21,318 bases of DNA, from NCBI GenBank assembly GCA_964384485.1, contig CAYLLE010000057.1, positions 1-21,318 of the forward strand, in the 5' to 3' direction. The stretch's first letter is position 1, and every line of letters starts with the position of its first letter. A model generated the notes under the pieces. The model worked only from the letters and a program-made list of their open reading frames with translations, was not told the DNA's origin and ran no database searches. The stretch is from CAYLLE01 sp964384485. Its GTDB lineage: Bacteria > Spirochaetota > Spirochaetia > CAYLLE01. This document shows, in pieces, positions 14,351 to 21,318 of this stretch. The translations under genes and the position numbers were made by a program.

Positions 14351-15397
14351 TCAGCCCGAGAGAGCATCGTATGTTTTTTTCAGAATCCGTTCCGTGGTCT
14401 CGAAGGAGATACACGGGTCGGTTACTGAAACACCGTACTGCAGGTCTTCCGGTCTTTCGGGGATAACCTGGTTTCCCCCATAAAGAAAGCTCTCAAGCAT
14501 AAACCCGACCACGGCAGGATTTCCGGAAACGCGCTGCCGGACAACCGCGTCGAGTACCCGCTCCTGGCGGCTGTACTCTTTCCTGCTGTTTGCGTGACTG
14601 CAGTCGATTACTACTGCTTCAGGCAGGCCTGCTTTCCGGAGCAGTTCGACTGTATCTTCAACACATTCTTCGTAATAATTCGGACCGGACCGTCCGCCCC
14701 TGAGAATGATGTGCCCCTGTTCGTTCCCGGTTGTGGATACGACACAGGTGCGGCCCTCCTGATCGATCCCGATAAATCCATGGGGCTGCCGGGCCGATGT
14801 CATCGCGTTCAGGGCGATGTCCACACTGCCGTCGGTGCCGTTTTTAAAGCCAACCGGCATGGAAAGTCCTGACGCCATCTCCCGGTGGGTCTGAGACTCA
14901 GTCGTTCTGGCGCCGATAGCGGCCCAGCTGGTTAGATCATCCAGATACTGAGGAACAATCGGATCGAGCATCTCCGAACCCGCGGCCATACCCATTTCGC
15001 CCAAGGAAAGGAGAAACTTTCTCGCCCGCTTAAGACCTTCACCGATATCATAGGAATCATCCAGGTCCGGATCCAGAATCATTCCGCGCCATCCAAGCCG
15101 GGTCCGGGGTTTTTCGAAGTATACCCGCATCACCACAAAGATCTGGTCTGCCAGCTCAAGCCGCAGCTTGTTGAGCTTCTCCGCGTAATCCATTCCGGCC
15201 CGGACATCGTGAATGGAACAGGGCCCCACAATGGCCAGCATCCTCGGGTCCTGTCCGCTGATTATATTTCCGATTATGGTCCTGCTTTCAAGGACAGTTT
15301 CGGCGCCTTTCGCGGTGATCGGGAATTCCTGTTTAAGAACCCGGGGCGCAGTCAGAGGAGTTATGGAATGTATATGGAGGTCGCTTGTTTTCTTCAT
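14351..15397 (-). CDS. aroG: 3-deoxy-7-phosphoheptulonate (DAHP) synthase, type I AroG/AroF-like
   Basis: 348 residues, close to E. coli AroG (350). It condenses phosphoenolpyruvate and erythrose 4-phosphate in the first step of the shikimate pathway. Metal and active-site residues are in place: C60 in VGPCSIHD (57-64), H268 in IDCSHANSRK (264-273), E302 in MLESF (300-304) and D327 in SVTDPC (324-329). RVYFEKPRTRLGWRG lies at 91-105 and SQTHREMASGLSMPVGFKNG at 168-187. Whether it is inhibited by Phe, Tyr or Trp cannot be told by eye, so the G is nominal. No other aro gene is nearby. There is no Shine-Dalgarno sequence before the ATG. Confidence 0.95.
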   Translation of the reverse strand: MKKTSDLHIHSITPLTAPRVLKQEFPITAKGAETVLESRTIIGNIISGQDPRMLAIVGPCSIHDVRAGMDYAEKLNKLRLELADQIFVVMRVYFEKPRTRLGWRGMILDPDLDDSYDIGEGLKRARKFLLSLGEMGMAAGSEMLDPIVPQYLDDLTSWAAIGARTTESQTHREMASGLSMPVGFKNGTDGSVDIALNAMTSARQPHGFIGIDQEGRTCVVSTTGNEQGHIILRGGRSGPNYYEECVEDTVELLRKAGLPEAVVIDCSHANSRKEYSRQERVLDAVVRQRVSGNPAVVGFMLESFLYGGNQVIPERPEDLQYGVSVTDPCISFETTERILKKTYDALSG

Positions 15398-15411
15398 AAG
15401 GCAGTATGCTG

Positions 15412-15440
15412 AATATACCCTATTAAGGCGGTAATGTACA
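15412..15440 (-). promoter_or_regulatory. Weak candidate promoter of the DAHP synthase gene
   Basis: On the minus strand: TGTACA (15440-15435), 17-bp spacer, TATATT (15417-15412), 14 nt before the ATG at 15397. The leader would be about 8 nt, too short for a usual ribosome binding site, and none is seen. Confidence 0.3.
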
Positions 15441-15457
15441 TTGCTCTTAATCGAAAT

Positions 15458-15530
15458 CAGCAGTTTCCGGTCAACCCGATTTAAATTTTATGACCTCTTC
15501 TATATCACCCAACGTAACCGGGATTTGCTG
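15458..15530. mobile_element. Short third copy of the inverted-repeat element seen at 55-258
   Basis: The left end CAGCAGTTTCCGGTCAAC and the inverted right end CAGCAAATCCCGGTTACG match each other imperfectly. They closely match the ends of the 55-258 element. The left arm continues with CCGATTTAAATTT, versus CCGATATAAATTT at 185-197. The 73-bp unit is flanked by AATCGAAAT and AATCAAAT, a possible degraded target duplication. It lies between the DAHP synthase start and the protease pseudogene. Confidence 0.6.
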
Positions 15531-15609
15531 AATCAAATATGTCCGGGAAGCGGATGTGTTTTAGAAATCGGGGTAGCGATGCAGATACCGGGGGTGTATA
15601 ATTGTGTGA

Positions 15610-16636
15610 AATAAGGGGGTAGTTTTTAACGGATGGTCGGGAGATTTGACCGGCTATGACAACCCTGTGGAAATATCAATGGACAAAATGGACAGTGATA
15701 TGGAAATCACCGCATCATTTTCATACTCAACCAGCTACACCGCACATTTCGTTCCGTACACTTACTCCTTAGATATAACCATCTCCGGGAACGGCCGGGT
15801 AACAAGAAGTGTCTTAAAAGATAATTACGCATACGGCACAGAAGTGATATTGACCGCAGTACCTGATTCGGGAAACGTATTTTCAGCTTGGCACGGAGAT
15901 GCGGATTATTGATGTTATAGGATTTGACGCATGCCTCATGGCAATGATAGAGGTTGCATATGAACTCCGGAATGACTGCTCTTACATGATAGCTTCCCAG
16001 GAAAATGAACCAGGAGACGGATGGGAATACGATAATTGGCTGGAAAATTTTATTGCGTCTGATCTTTCCGTCTCGAATCTGCTGAAGTCGGTGGTGGACG
16101 GATACGCTGAACGGTATATACAGTATTCGGGCTGCACGCTTTCGGCAATTGATCTATCCAAGGTAGATGATTTTATGTCGGCATACAACAGCTTCTGTAA
16201 TACCCTTTATTCGGGAATAACCACCGCGTCTATACAATCGGACGTACGGGACGCTTTTTGGGATGCCGAATATTTCTGGAGTTCCGAAACCGGGGGTGAC
16301 CATAACATAGATATATGGAGTTTTGCCGATGTAATTCAAAAGAATCTCAATATAGCCGACACCCAAGCCGGAGCAGTAAAAACCGCAGTTGATAATTTAG
16401 TAATAGAAGAATGGCATAATACCGGCCATCCCGGGGCGAAAGGATTGAATATTCACAACCTCTATGTGTACAGTGATTACAGCTACACCCACTGGAAATC
16501 CTATACATCAGGATATCCCGCGGCTTTTCCGGTATCATTCGTGAACAATTCCCAGTGGCGCGGTACATATGATTCATCAAGCGGTGGAATTACCGGGCCT
16601 GGTTTGATCTACCGGGTTTGGTTTCATTTGTTTTAG
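15610..16636 (+). pseudogene. Decayed clostripain-like (C11) protease with InlB-type repeats
   Basis: This is a damaged paralogue of the intact gene at 16668-18473. An in-frame stop at 15607 precedes it, and the first open part (15610-15911) encodes pieces of two InlB-type repeats, FNGWSGDLTGYDNP and later VFSAWHGD. At about 15895-15912 the frame shifts and jumps to IDVIGFDACLMAMIEVAYEL. By comparison with the intact copy, about 209 codons (its residues 152-360) are missing, including the catalytic His. The second part, to 16636, is open, aligns without gaps of note and ends GPGLIYRVWFHLF, keeping the Cys of DACLM. There is no signal peptide. A protein from the second part alone (ATG at 15899) is conceivable but would lack the His. 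Confidence 0.85.
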
Positions 16637-16667
16637 AGCAAGTTTATAAGGATCCTGGAGGGAGAGA

Positions 16668-18473
16668 ATGACCAAAAAATCGAAAGCAGCGGGACTGTCA
16701 CTTTTACTGTTATTCCTGCTGCTCACCCTTTCGTGTGAGCTCTTCGTAAAAAAATACACCGTCACGGTAACGGTAACGCCGGAATCGGGAGGCGAGTTCA
16801 TCCTGACTCCCGGGGAAGCGTCTTATAAAGCGGGTTCGGTCGTCGCGGTAACCGCGGCTCCTCTGCCCGGGTATCGGTTTTCCCGGTACACCGGCGATCT
16901 TACCGGAATCGATCCCGAATCTTCCTTTGTAATTGAAAAGGATATGATGATAACCGTTGAATTTATCTCTCAGAATTCCCTGACCGTGACTTCGGAAGGA
17001 GAAGGAAGTGTTACTCAAACCGTTATTGAACAGTCAAAAAACCTGTACGATACCGGTTCCGTCGTGGAACTTGAAGCGGTACCCCAAGAGGGATACAAGT
17101 TCGACAGCTGGACAGGTGATTTAACCGGATCGGACAATCCTATCCGTGTCACCGTTGATAAAGATTTGGAAATCACCGCTGTATTTACTGAATCATCAAA
17201 ATGGACCTTCCTCATATATCTGGACGGCGACAACAATCTCGAAGCAGCGGGATTGGAAGACATGAACGAACTGGAAGGGACGGATTTAACCGGCACAGGA
17301 ATTAATGTGATCGTCCTCCTCGACCGGGTTCCGGGCTACTCAACAGCCGACGGAGACTGGACCGATACCCGGCTTTTCCGGGTTGAATACGATCCGCAAG
17401 GCATCGACACGGTCATCCGTTCGACCCGGCTGGCATCTTCCGAACTGGGCCTATCCGCTTCAGGCTCGGATGATGAACTCGACATGGGGAACCCGGAAAC
17501 ATTAATCAATTTTATCGACTTCGGTCAATCCGAATATCCGGCGGATAACTACTTCCTGGTACTCTGGAATCACGGGGGCGGATGGAGGGACACCTTCGGC
17601 TCCCTCCCGGATTCCGGCGATGCTCCTTCGGGAAAAATCTCCGGGATCTCTGCTCCCCCGCCCTCCCGGGCGGTATGCTGGGATGAAACATCATCCAACA
17701 CCTGCCTCTATACGGCTGAAGTGGGAGACGCGGTTTCCGGCAAGGGAATTGACGTGATAGGGTTCGACGCGTGCCTGATGGGAATGATCGAAGTGGCCTA
17801 CGAACTCCGGAATGACTGCGCCTACATGATCGGTTCTCAGGAACTGGAGCCGGGTGACGGCTGGGAGTACAACCTGCTCCTGGAAAAATTCACCGCCGGC
17901 GACATGACCGCGCCCGACCTGCTTTCCGCTGTTGTCGAAGCTTATGCCCAGCATTACAGCGCTTATGCCGACTGTACTTTGTCCGGAATCGACCTGTCGA
18001 AGATTGATCCTTTCATGACGGCGTATGACGCATTCTGCGATACCCTCTATGGAGCAATCACCAGCGCCGATATCCAGACTAACGTACAGAATGCCCTTTG
18101 GGATGCTGAATATTTTTGGGACGCCGACGGAGGTGATCATAACGTCGATATCTGGAGCTTCGCCCATGTGATCCAGACCGATTATGATTATGCCGATACC
18201 GAAGCCGCCGCGGTCAAGACCGCCATAGAAGACATGGTCACAGCGGAATGGCACAACACCGGGCACCCCGGCGCGAAGGGGCTCAATATCCACAACATTT
18301 ATGTGTTCAGCGACTACAGCCTCGGGTACTGGAAAAGCTACACTTCCGGCTATCCCTCGCCCTATCCGGTTTCATTTGTGGACAACTCCGGATGGCCCGG
18401 TACGTATGATCCGGGAAGCGGTACAATCACCGGACCGGGGCTTATCTACCGGATCTGGTTCGAGTCATTCTGA
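16668..18473 (+). CDS. Clostripain-family (C11) cysteine protease lipoprotein with InlB-type repeats
   Basis: 601 residues, start set by GGAGGGA at 16657-16663. Residues 1-23 form a lipoprotein signal ending in LTLSC, so C23 should be lipidated and the protein sits on the outside or in the periplasm. Two divergent InlB B-type repeats follow: about 29-100 with YTGDLTG at 74-80, and about 104-175 with WTGDLTG at 148-154. The C11 peptidase domain (about 178-601) has FLIYLDGDNNLE at 181-192, the His of VLWNHGGGW (H302) and the Cys of IGFDACLMGM (C369). Clostripains cleave after basic residues and are often calcium-dependent and self-processing; the specificity here is not proven. It follows its dead tandem copy by 31 bp and overlaps the convergent GH36 gene by 28 nt. 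Confidence 0.88.
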   Translation: MTKKSKAAGLSLLLLFLLLTLSCELFVKKYTVTVTVTPESGGEFILTPGEASYKAGSVVAVTAAPLPGYRFSRYTGDLTGIDPESSFVIEKDMMITVEFISQNSLTVTSEGEGSVTQTVIEQSKNLYDTGSVVELEAVPQEGYKFDSWTGDLTGSDNPIRVTVDKDLEITAVFTESSKWTFLIYLDGDNNLEAAGLEDMNELEGTDLTGTGINVIVLLDRVPGYSTADGDWTDTRLFRVEYDPQGIDTVIRSTRLASSELGLSASGSDDELDMGNPETLINFIDFGQSEYPADNYFLVLWNHGGGWRDTFGSLPDSGDAPSGKISGISAPPPSRAVCWDETSSNTCLYTAEVGDAVSGKGIDVIGFDACLMGMIEVAYELRNDCAYMIGSQELEPGDGWEYNLLLEKFTAGDMTAPDLLSAVVEAYAQHYSAYADCTLSGIDLSKIDPFMTAYDAFCDTLYGAITSADIQTNVQNALWDAEYFWDADGGDHNVDIWSFAHVIQTDYDYADTEAAAVKTAIEDMVTAEWHNTGHPGAKGLNIHNIYVFSDYSLGYWKSYTSGYPSPYPVSFVDNSGWPGTYDPGSGTITGPGLIYRIWFESF

Positions 18474-20485
18474 CTCTCCGCGGTAAAAACAGCCGCGGTA
18501 AACCGGCGGGGGAGACGAACCCGGATGCCGGTAGAGGTCAGGTCTGCTCCGGTGCGGTTCTCGTTTAGATCCTCACCCAGTTGAGTGACCCGATAGGACC
18601 GGTCGTTGGCTAGTCCGCGGAAACGGAAAGACATTTCCGGAGGTGAATCGTCTAATCTGTACACAAACAAAAATGCCGAAGTACCGTCAGCGGAGAGGAG
18701 CTGGATTGCCGCCCATCCGGTAAGATCGTTCATCGGTTTATGGGGTGTTAGAAGGAAGGCGGAAGCTCCCGCCATTTTATGCCGGTGCTGTTTAAAGAAG
18801 TCACCATGGAGCCGGACCCGTTCCAACTGTTCCGGTCCGAGCCCCGCGAGATCGCCGCTGAATCCCATAGTTCCGGGAAGAGCCGCCCGGAGGATAAAAT
18901 CGATATCAAACACCGAAGTCCGCTCCCAGGAATACATTCCGGGAGCGGCGGCGGAAATTCCGGGACCGGTTCCGGGAGTATCGGTATTCCGGAGCACCGC
19001 CCATTTTATGATTGGTCCCGGAGGAAGCCGGAGAAGGGCTCCCTGATAAATGCGGATAACTTCCGCCGGATTCACATTATCACTTAGAAAATGTCCGTGA
19101 AAATAACGGAGCGTGTTCAGATCCAGCCGCATTCCTCCGCTCGCGCATCCTTCAAGATATACCTGGGGATAATCTTCACCAAGCTTCCGGATCAAGGAAT
19201 AGAATTTCCGGTAATACCGGAAGAGTTCGGAGTTTGTCGGATCGACGGAGAGCTCATGGTTGAAATCAACTTTTATCCATACTAGATTATAATTCCGGAT
19301 AAGTCCTGCGATCAGGGAATAATAATAATCGAAAACCTCATCCCGGGTAAAATCCGGGTAATAATAATCGGCGCCGGTACAGATATACCGCTCCGGATGT
19401 TCCTTCACCGCCGGGGCATCTTTATGCAGCCGTTCCGGTTCTATCCAGATTCCGAAGCCCAACCCCTTTCCGCGGACCTGTTCCGCGAACTCAGCCATCT
19501 TTCCGCGGAACGCGCCGGTACTGTTTTCCCGCCAGTCGCCGACCTTGCGGCTCCAGCTGCCCTCACCCTCACCGAACCATCCGGCGTCTACCGTAAATAC
19601 TTCACACCCCGCGTTTTTCGCGGCATCAAGCTGTCCTGAAAGACGGGAAACATCCAGGCTATCGAAGCGGTCGAACCAGGTGTTGTAGACCAGAGGAGGC
19701 CCGGAAAAAGGTTTCCTGATCCTGCTGTTGTAGAAATTGTGCAGGGCAGCCGGACTTTCTACCGAAGAAACGTAGAGGATTTTCGGCAGTGTGATTATTT
19801 CTCCCGGATTTATTTTTAACCTGAGACAGTGGTCGGACAATCCCGCGTCGATCGTGATAACCTGAGGCTGATCCGGCATCAGGGTGTGTTTTTGGATTTT
19901 GATAATCCAGTTCCCCACCGGAAGCACATGAATATCTATTCCCGGCCCGCCGTTTTTCTGCCGTATTGCGGCATACGGCGATGAACCCTGACAAGTCCTT
20001 CCGCCCTCGCATCCGGCAGTTCTGCCGCCGCCGCGGAGCGTTTCGGTAACGGTCTGGTTTTCCCTGACCCATCTCCCCTCCTGGGATACCAGGTCATAAT
20101 CGCCGGAATCAAGGATAATCCGGGAGAGGCAGCGGGTTAGTACTGCCGGAGTAGCGGCGGTATTTTCCACTGAGTCACACCGCTCCCAGATGCCTGTCTC
20201 ATTATCAAGATTCCATGAGGATTTGACAATCAAAAAGTCGGCGTTCCATCGGAGGCAAAAACCGTCTTCATCCTTCCGGAAGCCATCCGGGATATACCCG
20301 AGATCTATCCTTCCCTCCGGTGTATCGATAACCAGCCAGCCCGTGTAACGCTTGAGTGAACTCCGGGTGAATCTGTTAAAACAGGGAACCCCGTTTAAAC
20401 GATCAAGGTAGATAGATGCGGAAGATACCGCGACTGCGGTCGGCCGATCAGGATTACCAAACAGAAATGTCTCTGTCCTTTCCAT
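18446..20485 (-). CDS. Alpha-galactosidase, glycoside hydrolase family 36
   Basis: 679 residues. It cleaves terminal alpha-galactosides such as raffinose-type sugars by a retaining mechanism. There is an N-terminal beta-sandwich of about 250 residues, then a (beta/alpha)8 barrel with YNTWF at 267-271, TVDAGWFGEGEGSW at 298-311 and FGIWIEPE at 344-351. The nucleophile is D407 in WIKVDFNHEL (403-412; the usual motif is KWDMNR). EGCASGGMRLDL lies at 445-456, and the acid/base is D469 in FLSDN. A C-terminal beta domain ends the protein. There is no signal peptide, so it is cytoplasmic. AGGA lies 7 nt before the ATG. No sugar transporter is adjacent. The exact sugar is uncertain because the nucleophile motif is atypical. 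Confidence 0.9.
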   Translation of the reverse strand: MERTETFLFGNPDRPTAVAVSSASIYLDRLNGVPCFNRFTRSSLKRYTGWLVIDTPEGRIDLGYIPDGFRKDEDGFCLRWNADFLIVKSSWNLDNETGIWERCDSVENTAATPAVLTRCLSRIILDSGDYDLVSQEGRWVRENQTVTETLRGGGRTAGCEGGRTCQGSSPYAAIRQKNGGPGIDIHVLPVGNWIIKIQKHTLMPDQPQVITIDAGLSDHCLRLKINPGEIITLPKILYVSSVESPAALHNFYNSRIRKPFSGPPLVYNTWFDRFDSLDVSRLSGQLDAAKNAGCEVFTVDAGWFGEGEGSWSRKVGDWRENSTGAFRGKMAEFAEQVRGKGLGFGIWIEPERLHKDAPAVKEHPERYICTGADYYYPDFTRDEVFDYYYSLIAGLIRNYNLVWIKVDFNHELSVDPTNSELFRYYRKFYSLIRKLGEDYPQVYLEGCASGGMRLDLNTLRYFHGHFLSDNVNPAEVIRIYQGALLRLPPGPIIKWAVLRNTDTPGTGPGISAAAPGMYSWERTSVFDIDFILRAALPGTMGFSGDLAGLGPEQLERVRLHGDFFKQHRHKMAGASAFLLTPHKPMNDLTGWAAIQLLSADGTSAFLFVYRLDDSPPEMSFRFRGLANDRSYRVTQLGEDLNENRTGADLTSTGIRVRLPRRFTAAVFTAESQNDSNQIR

Positions 20486-20515
20486 TATATTATCCTGCTA
20501 CCGATTCCTGCTCAG

Positions 20516-20534
20516 TGTCAAGCGGATGTTGACA
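20516..20534. promoter_or_regulatory. Divergent TTGACA boxes forming a small palindrome
   Basis: TGTCAA, seven bases, TTGACA. Read outward, each half is a consensus -35 box placed 36 nt from the GH36 start (minus) and 35 nt from the 20564 start (plus). Neither has a good -10 at 17 bp. It may be a pair of activator-dependent promoters or an operator dyad. Confidence 0.4.
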
Positions 20535-20563
20535 AACCGGCATCGTTTAGACACCATACATTC

Positions 20564-21310
20564 ATGAAAAATGATGGGCGGAAGTTTTCCGATGAGGAAA
20601 CCAAAGCGATCATCCAGCGGGCTTTGGAAATCCAGCAAGACAAAACTTCCAGTATTAAGAATGCCGACGGAGTTGATATCGCCGATCTGACGGTTATCGG
20701 CAGGGAACTCGGGATCGATCCCTCCGTTATCAGACAGGCAGCTTCCGATTTAGAAGGCCGGGCAAACAACCGGAAAAACCGCCGTCTCCTGGGAGCTCCT
20801 GTACGGCCTGAACAACGGATCTTTCATCACGGTGCCCTGCCGGAAGAGGAACTCCAAGAGCTCTCCGCGGGTATATCCGGAATTACCGGTGAAACCGGAC
20901 ACGGCAGCGCGACGGGCGGTCATCTCAGCTGGAACTCAAGCGCGTTCTACGCCATGAGAACCGGAACCCAGCTGCAGATCGAAATTTCTTCGTTTCCCGA
21001 AGAAGGGACCGAGGTGCTTATTAAAGCCGACTGCTCAAACGCGGCAGGAGGAATATTCGGCGGAATAGGCGGAGGGGTTGGTATCGGCGCCGGTCTGGGA
21101 GTCGGTTTCGGGGTCGGTTTTGGCGCCCTGGGTTCTCCGCTCTTCGCGGTGCTGGTTCCGCTGGGATTCATCGGCTTCGCCTTTATTCTTTCCCGGGGTA
21201 TTTTCAAGGGACTCGTCCGGGCACAGCGGAAGAAAATCCGGATGATCGCGGAAAAACTCGAAACGGCTTTGTCCCGGAAACTGAACAGGGAAGATAACTC
21301 CGGCTCATAA
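20564..21310 (+). CDS. Membrane protein of unknown function with N-terminal helical domain
   Basis: 248 residues; I do not recognise a named family. Residues about 8-66 (FSDEETKAIIQRALEIQQ, then DLTVIGRELGIDPSVIRQAA) form a helical domain of a type often found at the N-terminus of otherwise unrelated bacterial membrane proteins, recalling the pattern IA-x-E-x-GI-x-P-x-x-V-x-x-AA. A middle region (about 85-160) looks beta-rich. Then come a glycine-dense segment (162-190, GGIFGGIGGGVGIGAGLGVG and onward) and a hydrophobic helix (192-210, PLFAVLVPLGFIGFAFILS). A basic amphipathic tail follows. The C-terminal part is probably a helical hairpin in the inner membrane. There is no ribosome binding site; TTGACA lies exactly 35 nt before the ATG. 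It is divergent from the GH36 gene. Confidence 0.7.
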   Translation: MKNDGRKFSDEETKAIIQRALEIQQDKTSSIKNADGVDIADLTVIGRELGIDPSVIRQAASDLEGRANNRKNRRLLGAPVRPEQRIFHHGALPEEELQELSAGISGITGETGHGSATGGHLSWNSSAFYAMRTGTQLQIEISSFPEEGTEVLIKADCSNAAGGIFGGIGGGVGIGAGLGVGFGVGFGALGSPLFAVLVPLGFIGFAFILSRGIFKGLVRAQRKKIRMIAEKLETALSRKLNREDNSGS

Positions 21311-21318
21311 CTATAGCT

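Noticed and set aside
14366..14378. T-run after the aldo/keto reductase as an intrinsic terminator
   Set aside because: No stable GC-rich stem precedes the T-run, and it lies within the DAHP synthase coding sequence.
17691..18293. 200-codon minus-strand frame inside the clostripain gene
   Set aside because: It is a mirror of a highly conserved protease domain; its sequence shows no family features.
18478..18498. CCGCGG-N9-CCGCGG hairpin after the protease stop as a terminator
   Set aside because: It has a 6-bp GC stem but no T run on either strand, and it lies inside the GH36 coding region; CCGCGG is also self-palindromic, so the repeat is weak evidence.
1..21318. High density of CCGG / TCCGGA across the window as a possible signal
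   Set aside because: It is spread evenly through coding frames and is explained by preferred codons (CGG, CCG, GGA, TCC) rather than by discrete sites.

Overview
The window is about 21.3 kb of roughly 50% GC, tightly packed chromosomal DNA. It is most likely from a free-living or environmental spirochaete (Spirochaetota). The best single clue is the methionyl-tRNA synthetase: its N-terminus and double zinc-knuckle layout look like the Treponema/Spirochaeta type. Codon use is uniform, with a strong CGG/CCG/GGA preference. I see no rRNA, tRNA, CRISPR array, phage or plasmid genes. The assignment rests on recognition by eye and was not searched.

Layout. (1) 1-334 has no gene. It carries a 204-bp inverted-repeat element (55-258) flanked by a perfect 10-bp direct repeat, then a promoter. 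(2) 335-4928 (+) is a compact, partly overlapping run: a HisD-family dehydrogenase with altered metal ligands, FolC, a macro-domain ADP-ribose hydrolase and a short NFACT (RqcH-like) protein. (3) 4987-6435 (+) is an AmmeMemoRadiSam B/A pair (MEMO1-like plus AMMECR1) with no radical-SAM partner in the window. (4) 6497-7960 (+) is a probable membrane pseudokinase with an NTF2-like tail. (5) 13258-7979 (-) holds a LysE-type exporter, MetG, a FemAB-type transferase (3 nt after metG) and a FecR-domain protein. (6) 13341-13490 is a second, unrelated inverted-repeat element just upstream of an aldo/keto reductase (13513-14349, +), which converges on a type I DAHP synthase (15397-14351, -). (7) 15458-16636 holds a third copy of the first repeat family and a decayed clostripain-like pseudogene. 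Its intact tandem paralogue, a secreted lipoprotein protease with InlB-type repeats, follows at 16668-18473 (+). (8) A GH36 alpha-galactosidase (20485-18446, -) overlaps the protease tail to tail. It is divergent from a membrane protein of unknown function (20564-21310, +).

How it fits together. Most genes are housekeeping or metabolic: folate polyglutamylation, shikimate entry, translation, cell wall and galactoside use. There is no obvious defence or mobile-island gene set. The unusual material is in four places. Two miniature inverted-repeat element families are present, one with a clear target duplication. Several enzymes lack canonical active-site residues (HisD-like, MEMO-like, kinase-like). 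A tandem protease duplication has one dead copy. Finally, five genes have a -35-like box exactly 35-36 nt upstream of the start codon and little or no Shine-Dalgarno sequence, which suggests leaderless transcripts.
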